DNA of 64,000 nt from Diphasiastrum complanatum (taxonomy: Eukaryota > Streptophyta > Lycopodiopsida > Lycopodiales > Lycopodiaceae). The notes beneath the pieces were generated by a model. That model was not told where the DNA came from. It worked only from the letters and a program-made list of their open reading frames with translations, and ran no database searches. The translations under genes and the position numbers were made by a program. The DNA is taken from contig CM055109.1 in NCBI GenBank assembly GCA_029204225.1, forward strand, positions 39,064,844 to 39,128,843, given 5' to 3'. The first letter of the stretch is position 1, and every line of letters begins with the position of its first letter. Below are positions 1-9,846 of the stretch, one piece after another.

Positions 1-500
1 GTACAAGGTTCACAATATGCCTCTTTGAAAATGAAGTCAAAATCTTTCAACTTATGAATGAAAATGTCATGCTTACTTCTAGCACACTCAAGAGTAAGTA
101 GATATGACAACCACCTTTCATTGCATACTTTAAAATTCAAAGGGACTTCAGTACAAAACTCAACAAATGAAGTACAAAATGTACCCCCCCTTTCCAACTT
201 GCCTTTCTTTGTCCATCTTTGCTCTTGTGGCTCTCCTTGGAATAGTGAAGCTCTCGGATTTTGCTCCACCTCTTGATCAAGCTCCTCCTTGATCTCAACC
301 ATATCTTTGCCAATATGATTCTTAGAGGATTCATCATTCAAGATTACAAACATTGTGGCTCTACCATTGCTCTTTGTGGTAGCAAAATGTACATCCAAAT
401 GAATCAACTTAAGAGGATGAGTAGTCTTAGTGATAGTGTTAGAGAAAAGCAACCTATGTGCTTTAGCCAAAGCACATGCTTCACAAACTTTTTCCTCCTT
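1..500 (-). pseudogene. copia integrase remnant with core deletion
   Basis: The minus-strand translation gives KVCEACALAKAHRLLF (second half of the HHCC finger) and LKLIHLDVHF, which holds the first catalytic aspartate. The core then jumps to a Glu/Lys-rich linker-like stretch (VEIKEELDQEVEQNP). The middle of the DDE core, with the second D and the E, is missing, so the integrase is inactive. The last ~200 bases to the window edge hold no clear homology. Confidence 0.6.
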
Positions 501-1532
501 TTACATGGATATTGGAAGGCCTAGATCAAGCTCCTCATTGCACATAACTTCCATAGACTTGGTGTTGATGTGACTAAGCCTCTTGTGCCACAAATCATTT
601 GTGGTCATCTTGTCCTCCTTGGCTACTATCACAAATTGGTTAGGATCTACAAAAGCATCAAGCTTAAACAACCTCCCAAAACTTTTTCCCCTTGCTATGA
701 TCATCCCACTTTTCTTGATGTTGCATACATTAGTAGAGAGCTCCACAATGAAACCATGGTCTAAAAGTTGGCCAACACTAAGCAAATTCTTAGTGATGCT
801 AGAAATGAAGAGAACACCATCTATCTTAGTCTTCTTGGAAGATCCTATGCATAAGGGAATGGATCCCACACCTTCAACTTTACATTCATGATTATTTGTT
901 GTAAAAATGGACTTTATAGGTCCTACATAAGGTGTGAGTTGAGAAAAATACTCCCTTGTACCCGACATGTGGGAGCTAGCCCCACTATCTATCCACCAAG
1001 GATCTTCCCCTTTGACATTTGATGATGAAAAAGTTGACATCATGAGTGAGTCCTCATGAGAACTCTCTTCCTCCTCTTTCCCAATGTTGGCTTGACTTTG
1101 AGCTTGCTTCCTCTTGAAGCATTCCGAGGCATAGTGCCCCGTCTTGCTACAATAGTAGCACTTGATCTTTGATTTGTCCTTCTTGAGCTTGACTTGTGAT
1201 GATGATGATGTAGATCCTCCTTGATCTCCATCCTTTGCTTGCTCCTTTTTTAATGCTCCTCCCTTGCTCTTTGCTTTGCCTTTGCTCTTGAAAAATAAGG
1301 CTTTGTCATCACCATCATTGATGGAGAGCCTCTCCATCCTTGATTTGATATGAGCCTTCCTACTCTCCTCGGCCATCAACACACTTTGAAGGTCTTCAAT
1401 TGTAGGCAAATTTCCCATGATGGCATAACTTTGGACAAGGTTAGTAAAATCACTACATAAGCCATTCAAAACTATTTTTGCAAGCTCACTCTCTTTAATA
1501 GGTTCCCCATCATAAGTAAGCTCTTTGTTCAA
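501..1532 (-). pseudogene. copia gag C-terminus, protease and GAG-pre-integrase domain
   Basis: A 343-codon open stretch continuing gag in a shifted frame. In order: the end of gag (ELAKIVLNGLCSDFTNLVQS), a zinc knuckle CYYCSKTGHYASEC (CX2CX4HX4C intact), the protease active site WWIDSGASSHM with DSG intact, and the integrase zinc domain start LWHKRLSHINTKSMEVM. It would package RNA, process the polyprotein and begin the integrase. The stop at 501 interrupts the HHCC domain, which resumes in degraded form beyond it. This is one of the better preserved proteases in the window. Confidence 0.85.
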
Positions 1533-1926
1533 ATCTATTTACTCTCAAAACAAATTGATGTCCACTCTCACTCTTCCCTTGGAAGCATTGAAGAACTTGG
1601 TTCTTGAGGGAAAGTAATCTTGAGGTATTCTTGGACTCATACATCTTTTCAAGAGTCTCCCAAGCCTCTTGGGATGAGGTACATGCTCCAACTTCCTTGA
1701 GCAAATTATTTGCAACATTCATTTTAATACAATGAAGTGCAACCTTGCACCTTCTCTTGTATTTAGTTGCTTCTTGTGGATGGATTGGCTCATCTTCCTC
1801 TCCATCCACAATATCCATCAAATCTTGCATGATAAGGATGGATTCAATTCTTAACTTCCAAATTGAATAATTTGAAGAGTCCAATATATCACTAGAATCC
1901 AAAAGATAGGCACTTATGGATGCCAT
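1510..1926 (-). pseudogene. copia gag, N-terminal part (UBN2-like)
   Basis: The start at 1926 gives MASISAYLLDSSDILDSSNY, followed by SIWKLRIESIL, typical of copia gag N-termini. Further in come KVALHCIKMNV, AWETLEKMYESK and LSLKNQVLQC, the UBN2/Retrotran_gag pattern for capsid protein. The frame ends near 1510 while homology continues in another frame (from 1532), so an indel near 1525 breaks gag. An upstream in-frame ATG exists at 1974, but 1926 matches the family start. Confidence 0.8.
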
Positions 1927-2597
1927 CTTCAATGATAGTGAGATAGATTCAATGAAACAAGATAGATTGTACAAGAGATGATCACTACTAGCTATCCCAC
2001 TCTCTTTGGGACTTGAGATGAATCACTCTCTGATTTCTCAACAAGATCTAAGGTGACCTTGAGCTTGATCAATCTTCAAGATCCAAACTAGATCCAAACC
2101 TAGCTCAATTTACTATAGATTTGATCATATTTAATCACAAACCTATCCAAAACTGAGTAGAATAGAAACACAATTTTCACTAGTTTTGCATTTCTAGATG
2201 AAGAAATCTTCAGAACACTTGATCTGAGCCTAAAAGGTGTATTTTAGGACTTAATAAGCCTAAGAACAACCTAATTAATCTCTCAAATGGCTGATCCAAA
2301 CTTCTAAAGAGTGGTGGCATCTAAATCCTTATGAAAATTTCTACTAGGAGACATGTACTCCAAGATTCAACTCATAAGAACTTTTTAATTTGGTTTGGTG
2401 GAATGGAAATGGGTCAATCTTGGTTCCTGCAGCTATAACTCAGAAAAACAAGTTTCTTTTGATCTATTCTCACTCAAATGAAACCAAATTTGGTGGTACA
2501 ATCACTAGATTAGCAACTAGTAGCAAGCGCAAACCCAATACTACTCAAATCTAGGATCTAAGCTTGAGAAATCAAATCTAAAGCTCACTTTTGATTA

Positions 2598-2610
2598 GGA
2601 TCTAATACCA
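2598..2610 (-). other. Primer binding site, copia element 1
   Basis: The minus strand reads TGGTATTAGATCC, two mismatches from the plant initiator tRNA-Met primer site TGGTATCAGAGCC, immediately inside the LTR end CA. Confidence 0.6.
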
Positions 2611-3310
2611 TGACAAAAATTTACAGAAAATTAAATCCCAATCAATCCTAAAAGTGATGGAGGATGCACAAATCAAAGATCTAGATCCAAACTATGAGCT
2701 AGAATCAAGACTAGTTACCAAAACTAGCTAATTTGGCATTTAACTCCACAATAGGCACAAAAATTTGATCAAATACACTAAAGTAAAGTGCAGCAAGCTT
2801 CTCAGACTTGTAAACAACTTAATTACCTTCCAAAGCAAATAATTAATGCATAAAATCACTCACATCCAATATCTAGAACTTGTCACCAAATGACAATGTT
2901 GATAGAAGTGGAAAAGCTCAATTTTTCTTCATATTTGGATGGAGATCCCATCATACATTTATACATTTCAAGCTCGGATCTGAGAACATTAGGGCACCTC
3001 TGAACTTATCATACCCTAACCCTAACATCTAACCTAATAGGTCATTGGATCCAGCCTAATATGTGGTCAAGATCTCAAGATCCAGAAACAATGTAAAACA
3101 TGCTATTGTTAGTTCCTAGAATTTCTCTAGCTTATCTAAGCACACTTTGGCCTCATTTCGGAGATGATATCACAATGTAATATGAGGAATGAAGTCTTTG
3201 GAAATCATCCTATGTGATTTGGCACGTGTGACATCTATTTACATGGCCATCTTGCCAACTACAATGCATGTGACCAAAAATGGTCAAGCTAGAATTGTGA
3301 AATTTCAACA
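2611..3310 (-). repeat. 5' LTR of copia element 1 (approximate)
   Basis: On the minus strand the proposed LTR starts TGTTGAAATTTC and ends TTTTTGTCA directly before the primer site, so it has the usual TG...CA ends. A TATA-like motif lies on the minus strand near 2950-2970. The inner end is fixed by the primer site; the outer end at 3310 is a guess from the TG and from the change to gypsy-like sequence at 3311. The second LTR is outside the window, so length cannot be checked. Confidence 0.5.
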
Positions 3311-3425
3311 AGTATGATGGTAATTCGGACCCTCAAAGATTTCTACAAGTCTTTGAAAATGAATGCGACATTTATGGAGAGACATCTAACGAAGCAATGG
3401 TCCAATGTTTCTCGATGACCATGAT
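3311..3425 (+). pseudogene. Ty3/gypsy-like gag fragment fused to copia RT
   Basis: Reads YDGNSDPQRFLQVFENECDI then YGETSNEAMVQCFSMTM, a pattern resembling the gypsy gag start ('F.G..DP..FL..FE'). It runs without a stop into copia reverse transcriptase at about 3426 (DYEKTFAPVAK). Two different superfamilies are joined in frame. The family call is by pattern only. Confidence 0.4.
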
Positions 3426-4497
3426 CGATCTCGATTATGAGAAGACCTTTGCACCCGTGGCAAAGATGGTGACAATAAGGATTCTTATATCTCTTGCTAC
3501 GTATTTCAAGTGGAAGGTGTTCCAATTAGATGTTTCCAATGCATTTCTCAATGGTTATCTTCAAGAGGAAATCTATATGGAGCAACCTCAAGGATTCATC
3601 AAGGATGAATCAAAAGTGTGCTTGCTTTTCAAGAGTCTTTATGGACTCAAGCAAGCACCAAGATCTTGGCATGAGAGACTCAAATCTTTTCTTATCTCAC
3701 TAGGATTCACTCTTAGTGACTATGATCCTTCTATATATATCAAGTGTGTTGCTATTGATATTGTTACTCTTCTCATTCATGTAGATGACATTATCCTATG
3801 TGGAAGTAGTATCAAATTGATTGAAGAGACCAAAATAGCACTTGGAAAATAGTTTAAGATGCAAGATCTAGGAGAGATTCATTACATATTAGGCCTAGAG
3901 ACTGACTTTCACTTTTATTTGTCAATCTAGATATGCTCTTGCTATGTTACAAAAGTTTCATATGGAAGGTTGTAAGGGCATTGACACACCTATGGAGCAC
4001 ATTGTAAAATATCCTAATAAAGGTGATGAAAGATCCTTCAAGGACATCACACTTTTTAGGAGTCTTATTGGCTCTTTGATATGGCTTACCATCACTAGGC
4101 CCGCCGACTTGAGCTATTGTGTGCACGAGTTGAGCCAATCTATGCAAGATCCAAAGATCCAACATTGGAAGATGGCCAAGAGGGTGCTAAGGTATATATC
4201 TTCATCCCATGATTATGGTATACTCTACAAGAGTGAAGATTTATCTATTATTGGCTACTCAGATTCAGACTTTGCAAGTGATAAGATGGATCAAAAGTTC
4301 ACAAGTGCATATACTATCTTTTTTGGAGGAAATCTCATATCTTGGCTTTCTAAAAAGCAAGATACTATCTCTCTTTCTTCTTGTGAGACCGAGTATAAAG
4401 CACTCACTACATCAACAAAAGAAGTTCTTTGGATCAAGAAGATTCTATTGGAGCTAAAGTGCATCAAAGAGGAAGAGCTACCACTATATTGTGATAA
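3426..4497 (+). pseudogene. copia reverse transcriptase and RNase H fragment
   Basis: In order: DYEKTFAPVAKMVTIRILIS, FQLDVSNAFLNGYLQEEIYM, LYGLKQAPRSWHERL, and the polymerase box LLIHVDDIIL, where the usual YVDD has become HVDD. A TAG stop at 3850 and a frameshift near 3900 break the frame. From 3944 it continues through IDTPMEHIV, the thumb/connection region, and RNase H (IGYSDSDFASD, SWLSKKQDTISLSSCETEYK, LYCDN). It ends abruptly at LYCDN, before the last RNase H helix, where integrase sequence from another element starts. Confidence 0.85.
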
Positions 4498-5161
4498 TAT
4501 ATGGTGTAGCTGAAAGGAAGAATTGGACACTCATCGAAAGTGCCAAGAGCATGATGGCCCATGCCTCTTTTCCAAAGAATCTCTAGGCAGAAGCTATTAC
4601 TATAGCTGTCTGCTTGCAGAATCGATTCATCACCAAGTCCCTGAATGACAAGACACCATATGAGGTGTCAAAACCATCACTCAAATATATTCGAGTGTTT
4701 GGATGCATCGCTTTCGCTCAGATCCCTAAAAATCTAAGAAGAAAGCTAGATGACAAGAGCAAGAAAACAATTTTCATCGGCTATTTCCCAAACCACAAGA
4801 CAGAAAAGCTCTACAGTCTGGATACCCAGAAGACATTCACCAGTAGAGACGTCATTTTTGTGGAAGACCAGTTCATCGACCACAAGGATCAAGCTGTGGA
4901 AAAATCCGACCTAAGGATCAAACAACCAAATTCTGATCTAAGGATTCAACTACAGAAAAGCGACACTGAGTCAAAACCTCAACAAGTCAACCCACATTAG
5001 AGGACCGAAGCTCAACCCAAAAGGTCAAACAGGTCCAGATAGCCTCCACCCAAATTTATAGATGATCTGGTCTGTTACTTCGTACAGGAATCAACAACTA
5101 TTTCTGAGGCTATGTCTAATCCTGATGTTGACCAGTGGAAAGCAACGATGGATACTGTAGT
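4498..5161 (+). pseudogene. copia integrase C-terminal core and linker fragment
   Basis: Begins GVAERKNWTLIESAKSM, the integrase segment that normally reads QQNGVAERKN and contains the catalytic glutamate region. It continues with FITKSLNDKTPYEVSKPSLK, VFGCIAFAQIP, KTIFIGYFP and SRDVIFVEDQF, then a linker with EAMSNPDVDQWKATMDT. TAG stops lie near 4585, 4998 and 5040. In intact copia, integrase precedes reverse transcriptase; here it follows RNase H, so this is a piece of a second element joined at about 4497. Confidence 0.8.
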
Positions 5162-5658
5162 GGGTTTCTTTCCTTGCCTATCCTCAACCCAAGATCTAAT
5201 CAATCTAGCATCGAGGAGATGAAGTTAGTTGTCACGTGTAGATTCATTCCCATGAGAGCAATAGCGTAGTTCAGATTTCAACATGAATGGAAGATTCACA
5301 TCTAACTCTAACATCCATTAACCCTAAGCATTAACACTACAACCATTAACACTAGATTCACAATGAAGATAGCTTATTCTTTCTCTCTCATAAAAAGTAT
5401 AAAAACAAGCAATCCCAATAACAATCAGATCCAACAATTAGCAAAACACAATAAAAGCATGAGAGATGGAGGAAAAGTGATAGAGAGCAAGGACATTCAT
5501 AAATCCATTTCACAAGAGAACCAATCTGCTTTATTGAAATGAAGATATGTACATCTGTATCAAACTTGAGTTGGTCTCTTTTTATAGTAGAGAGGAGAAC
5601 CTTGGACTTTGAATCCTATTGGTCCATTTCTGTCTCCCTAACTATTCACAAGGCAACA
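5162..5658 (-). repeat. Isolated LTR, family 'A' (copy 1)
   Basis: Minus-strand ends are TGTTGCCTTGTG and GGAAAGAAACCCA. It contains a TATA box (minus strand, 5579-5591, ACTATAAAAAGA) and an AATAAAG polyadenylation-like signal near 5530. The same sequence recurs at about 30993-31461 on the plus strand, and a diverged relative lies at about 9110-9850, so this is a dispersed LTR family. The flanks are two unrelated copia fragments and the 5 bp on each side (TGTAG and ATTGA) do not match, so it is not a clean solo LTR. Confidence 0.6.
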
Positions 5659-6231
5659 ATTGAGAAATGCATTAGAAACATCAAACTGGAATATACTCCA
5701 TTTGTGAAAACATGCAAGAGAGATGAGTATTCGAATTGTTACCATCTTTGCAACTGGTGCAAAGGTATCTTCATAATCAAGACCTTTAATCTGTGAATAG
5801 CCTTTAGCACAAAGTCTTGCTTTATACTTATTGATAGATCCATCATGATTACACTTGATTCTGAATACCCACTTACATCTGATCACATGCATGTTGATTG
5901 GTGAATCCACAAGCTCCCATGTATTATTTGACATCAAGGCTTCAAAATCTTGGGTCATTGCTTCAACCCACTCCTTGGATTGAAAAGCTTCTTGGACATC
6001 CTTAGGCTCTTCATCTGATATAAAAAGTACATGATAGGAAGTTTCACCTTCCACTTGCCTTCCTTCTTCATCATATGTGAGCCTCCTTGGCTCAAATCTT
6101 GCTCGTGTAGATCTTTTGGGTGTGGTAGCTTGAAGCTGCTCCTCCTCAAGCCTCGGCCTCACCTCTTTTTGAACAGCATCAAGGTTGATGATTGATCTTG
6201 CATGAGTCTCTTTGATCTGTGCATCATCCAA
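5659..6231 (-). pseudogene. copia linker and N-terminal reverse transcriptase
   Basis: The linker shows STRARFEPRRLTYDEEGRQV, EPKDVQEAFQSKEWVEAM and FEALMSNNTWELVD. Reverse transcriptase then begins with CKWVFRIKCNHDGSINKYKA, LCAKGYSQIKGLDYEDTFAP and FQFDVSNAFLN. It stops after NAFLN, before the YVDD box, where the LTR at 5162-5658 begins. The usual RLVAKG reads RLCAKG. Confidence 0.85.
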
Positions 6232-6309
6232 GTTAAATTATTGATCTTCATGGAAGACCACATCTCTATTAACAACATTTTTGTCAATAGAGGGCAAATA
6301 AATCTTGTA

Positions 6310-6640
6310 TCATTTTTTAGTAGATGCATAACCTACAAAAATTTCTTTTACTACACTAGGATCTTCCTTCTTCCTAGTTTCTAGAGGCACATGCACAAAG
6401 CATACACAACCAAAAATCCTAAGATGATCTACCTTAGGCTTTTTCTTATACAACATCTCAAATGGTGTCTTTCTTCCTATTGCAAGATTTGGAAGCCTAT
6501 TACAAAGATAGTTTGCACATGCAACTGCCTCTCCCCAAAATTCTTTAGGTAGAGAAGCTTCCAACCTAATGGCTTTTGTTGTATAATCATCTACAAAAGA
6601 GACAAAGCAGTTGGCTCCTCCTTTGCCAATCTATCTTGAA
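6310..6640 (-). pseudogene. copia integrase with in-frame core deletion
   Basis: The minus strand reads IGKGGANCFVSFVDDYTTK, then directly AIRLEASLPKEFWGEAVACA, RKTPFEMLYKKKPKVDHLR, IFGCVCFVHVP and EIFVGYA. The first part is the second-aspartate region (FVxFxDDYTR); the rest lies ~80 residues further on in intact integrases. The two are joined in frame, so the middle of the DDE core, including the catalytic glutamate, has been cleanly removed. Confidence 0.75.
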
Positions 6641-7242
6641 TTTGGATCTTGCTTCAGTCACAAAAGAAGAAGCACATGCAAGCAAGAAGTCTATCTCTCC
6701 TATGAGTTTCAATGTACTGATAAACTCTCTAGGAACTTACTTTCAACTCAAACATAGTAATATGTGTGAAATGAAAAGTCTAAGACCTCAGAACACTCAC
6801 TTCTATCCAGTTCTACTTGATTGACAATGAAAATTGATGAAAATAGTGAAAAAGACAGATGTGTGCTCACTTTGGCATATCCCACGAGTTGAGTACCCTC
6901 TCAAACTCTTTGATTGCCTAAAACTCTTCTAAAAACAAATCAAATTGATTTAGAAACAAGAGCAACACATTCTACTCTCCAATACCTATCCAACATGCTA
7001 TAGAACATCAAATCTGGATCATTCCTTGAGAAGTAGCACTCATTAATGAGGGCTGATTTTACACGTGTGAGCTCTCTGTCCGTACAAAGATCCGCTGGAT
7101 TATATCAGCCTTGATTTGATCCACTTATGATCCACAGATTGCTTGTTTCTCAGCGAGTTTGAATCCTTCTCCAAAATCTGAGTTCCTGCAAGCAAAAACA
7201 CTGATGATCTTATGTATACACCCTCACCTCTTCAAAGCATGA

Positions 7243-7255
7243 AGCTCTGATACCA
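7243..7255 (-). other. Primer binding site, copia element 3
   Basis: Minus strand TGGTATCAGAGCT, a near-perfect initiator tRNA-Met complement, directly inside the LTR end AACTTCACA. Confidence 0.85.
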
Positions 7256-7741
7256 TGTGAAGTTTTTAGCACGTGTGAACTTAACCACACACCCTACAAG
7301 ATCTTACTGAGGTGTTGTAATTGCACAAGATTGATCAAAGAACAGTATGCTTGAAAAATCTAAGGCAAGAGCACAATGGCATACATCTGATGAAAAAATC
7401 TAACTCTTCACTATGAGAAATGAATGTCAGAAATAATTCTAAGTGTTCAGTATGGGAAAAAGAAGCTGCTCTTGGGTAGAGAGAGAAAATCATACATAGA
7501 AAACTCGGGTAGAGAGAGAATGAGTCCAAAACACCAAAATCTCAATACTCACAATGTGGCAAAACATGCCCAACTTTTCCTACACGAGAGAGACTCGAAT
7601 TCCTACAGTGGAGTTGCATGGAAAGTCCACTTAACTGAACTAATTCACCCACCAGAGATCCACATGTGTAACTGCATGCATTTATGGTGCAATACTGCAT
7701 GTCAACTCATAAAAATGCCTAGACATGTGTTGAGATAACCA
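7256..7741 (-). repeat. 5' LTR of copia element 3
   Basis: The inner end is fixed by the primer site. The outer end is placed at TGGTTATCTCAACAC on the minus strand, giving TG...CA ends and about 486 bp. It contains one CACGTGTGAA motif, recurrent in other LTRs of this window. The left partner LTR is not found, so the outer end is inferred. Confidence 0.6.
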
Positions 7742-9100
7742 AAAAGTTATTCAATAGATGCGCGGCCGCCTGATGGGTTCCGTGATAGCATCTATCAGGT
7801 AACCATTGTTAGTCTAGATTGGGATTTCTAGTGTAGTTTGGGTGACGAAAGGTTTGATCAGAATTTTGGCTTGACGATGAGAGATGGGCTGACGATCATC
7901 GGACATAATGCCAGTGGTGACCATCGAGTCTGTGTTAATCCTGACCTTGTACATGGTACCTTGGTACAGGAAGTGAAAGTGTGTCTTTGGCGCATCCCAG
8001 GTGGCGTAAGCATGAAGTGTGAGGCCCATGTTAATCTCAGATTGAAAAAGCGTCGGGTAAAAACCCATTGCCTCTAGAAGTGGGCCGACTGTCTGTAGCC
8101 ATAGTTGGATCAGAGCGTTAGAGGGTAAGGGCCAAATCTGTGTGGCCTCGGGGATTTTATGCTGGATGACCTGCTTGGTGCCAGAGTCTTCAGAAGATGA
8201 GGAGGCCATGATAGCAGTGATGATTAAAGGACAAAAAAGTAGAAAAAATGGTGGAAAAGATAAAACAGTGTGGAAACGACAAAAAATTGTGAATTACGAG
8301 TGTCGGATGACAAGATTTATAGTTCAGAGCGCAGATCTGGGTTCAGTATGATTAGATGATAGCTTGTAAGAAATTTGGTCACAAACAGAGAACTTGGTAA
8401 TTTTAGTGTAAATTTCGGCAGAGCTCCACTAGCAAAGGTGACAAATGACTCGAATTCAGCCTTGATATAGCGGAATTTAGAGTGCGTATTAGGTGAAATC
8501 CACTTTCCCTTGTTCAGTTCCACCCAAATTTTGGCAGGGACCTTCTTCATAAAATTCTAAGACCTCAAGGAAGTCTGCGAGAGTTCAGAAGGTGATTTGA
8601 CTGCCATGCGAAGGTTCTGCGAGGGTTCAGATTGTCTGCGAGGGTTCAACTCTTGCAGGAAGTGATCTCTGGCACATGTTCCTATGATTATATTTTCAAG
8701 ATCAGACCATGTAAGCAGGCTAATTATACTGCTCTGATTATTATGAGAAATTTGCTTACCTTAGTGGATGAAAATCTTATATTGTGTATTGTTTTCAGAC
8801 TAAAATCTCAGACTAATTAGGAGCAGTTAAATCTAGCGAGATGGTATGATTGCTAATTTCTTGCATGTGATGCTAAGAATAGAGCATTTAACTCAAGAGA
8901 GTATTTGGGGTACTCAGATTTGAGTTAAAGTCATTTTTTATCTTGATGGATCTCCTAAGAGATTTTGGTAGGATGAATTGTTGTACCTTAGTTTTTGAAA
9001 AATTCTAAGTATATTGGTACCAAGAAGCATTTATGTCTACAAGAAATTGTAGATATGTCCCCAGTATTCCCAACATATTGTAAATAAATAAAATTGGAAA
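7742..9100. other. Unassigned stretch with one small ORF
   Basis: Apart from the ORF at 7814-8209 and a possible companion at 8317-8550, nothing is recognised. An imperfect hairpin (CCTGAT...ATCAGG) lies at about 7770-7800 next to the element 3 LTR. TCTGCGAGGGTTCA-type repeats occur near 8570-8650. Confidence 0.4.
7814..8209 (-). CDS. Unrecognised 131-aa open reading frame
   Basis: Starts MASSSSEDSGTKQVIQHKIP, a plausible plant initiator context with Ser-rich N-terminus, and runs 131 codons without a stop. The composition is protein-like (WPLPSNALIQLWLQTVGPLL; TWDAPKTHFHFLYQGTMYKV) rather than shadow-like. No domain is recognised. A second open stretch upstream on the same strand (8317-8550, MKKVPAKIWVELNKGKWISP) may be part of the same gene or element in another exon or frame. 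It sits between a copia LTR and LTR family A, so it could be transposon cargo, a gag of an unfamiliar element, or a gene fragment. Confidence 0.35.
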   Translation of the reverse strand: MASSSSEDSGTKQVIQHKIPEATQIWPLPSNALIQLWLQTVGPLLEAMGFYPTLFQSEINMGLTLHAYATWDAPKTHFHFLYQGTMYKVRINTDSMVTTGIMSDDRQPISHRQAKILIKPFVTQTTLEIPI

Positions 9101-9642
9101 AGTAGAAATAGTTGCGAGGGTCGTGGCATCCTCCGTGTATAAGTCCATGGCCCAATGAGCACACAAGTCAAGTTGTAAATAGAATAAAAGACTTAGGCTT
9201 TATAGCTAATTAAATAAAACTTGAGACCACAATGACGTTAATAAACTTTGTCTAAGTTTACAAAGTTGGGTCCAAAGTGAAACTCACATGTATCATGTGA
9301 TTTCCAATGTACTTTTTTAAGACCCTTGGATTAGATTGGAATCAAAGTAAATGGTGTGGATTAAGAGTCCATATTAGTAGGAGTAACCAATAGGATTTTG
9401 GGGCAAGGGCCCTTCCTATGGATAACAAGGCACCATCTGTACAGATTTTGCATGCTTAATGAGAAGGAAGAAACTCTACCATTTTGGAGAAAAGCAGCCT
9501 CATTTGCTATTCCATACTTGCTAATGCTCTTTTGTGTGTTTGCTATTTTGCTTCCTAGTTTACATGTTTTTGGTTTCCATTGTTATTGTTTCTCCATTAG
9601 TGAGCAAAATGAGCAAATGAGCTAACCCCCCCCCCCCCCCCC

Positions 9643-9701
<59 letters not shown>

Positions 9702-9846
9702 CCTCTTGCTCTACTTCTCTATTCTAATCTTCTATCTCTTTCCTTTCATCCTAAATCATGATGTACGTTTGTGGTTAGAGTTAGTGGGGGTAGTATTAAG
9801 GTGGTAGTGTTAGAGGGAAAAGTAGGAAGCAACTAATAGTAGCATC
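9100..9846 (+). repeat. Diverged LTR family 'A' relative (copy 2)
   Basis: Shares blocks in order with 30870-31140: 'GTAAGTCCA', 'AAAGACTTAGGC', 'ACAAAGTTGGGT', and 'CCAATAGGATT' followed by 'AGGGCCCTTCC'/'AGGGTCCTCC'. It is diverged and interrupted by a simple-sequence tract at 9626-9698. The right end abuts the LTR that starts at 9847. Ends are not resolved. Confidence 0.4.
9626..9698. repeat. Compound simple repeat (C)n(CT)n(AT)n
   Basis: About 18 C residues, then CT repeats, then about 40 bp of AT repeats, in direct succession. Confidence 0.95.

Larger units (their letters stand above)
1..3310 (-). mobile_element. Copia element 1, 3' part beyond the window edge
   Basis: Minus-strand Ty1/copia retrotransposon read from right to left: 5' LTR (2611-3310), primer binding site (2598-2610), leader (about 1927-2597), gag, protease and the start of integrase, running off the window at base 1. 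The order gag, protease, integrase is the copia order. The gag frame is broken near 1525 and most of the integrase core is missing, so this copy is dead. The 3' half, with reverse transcriptase, RNase H and 3' LTR, is not in the window. The outer LTR boundary is approximate. Confidence 0.8.
5659..7741 (-). mobile_element. Copia element 3, internally deleted
   Basis: Minus-strand copia remnant: LTR (7256-7741), primer site (7243-7255), a leader of about 580 bp with no recognisable gag or protease, a fragment of integrase (6310-6640), linker and the start of reverse transcriptase (5659-6231). Reverse transcriptase is cut at NAFLN by the LTR at 5162-5658. Gag and protease have been lost between about 6660 and 7240. 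Confidence 0.75.
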
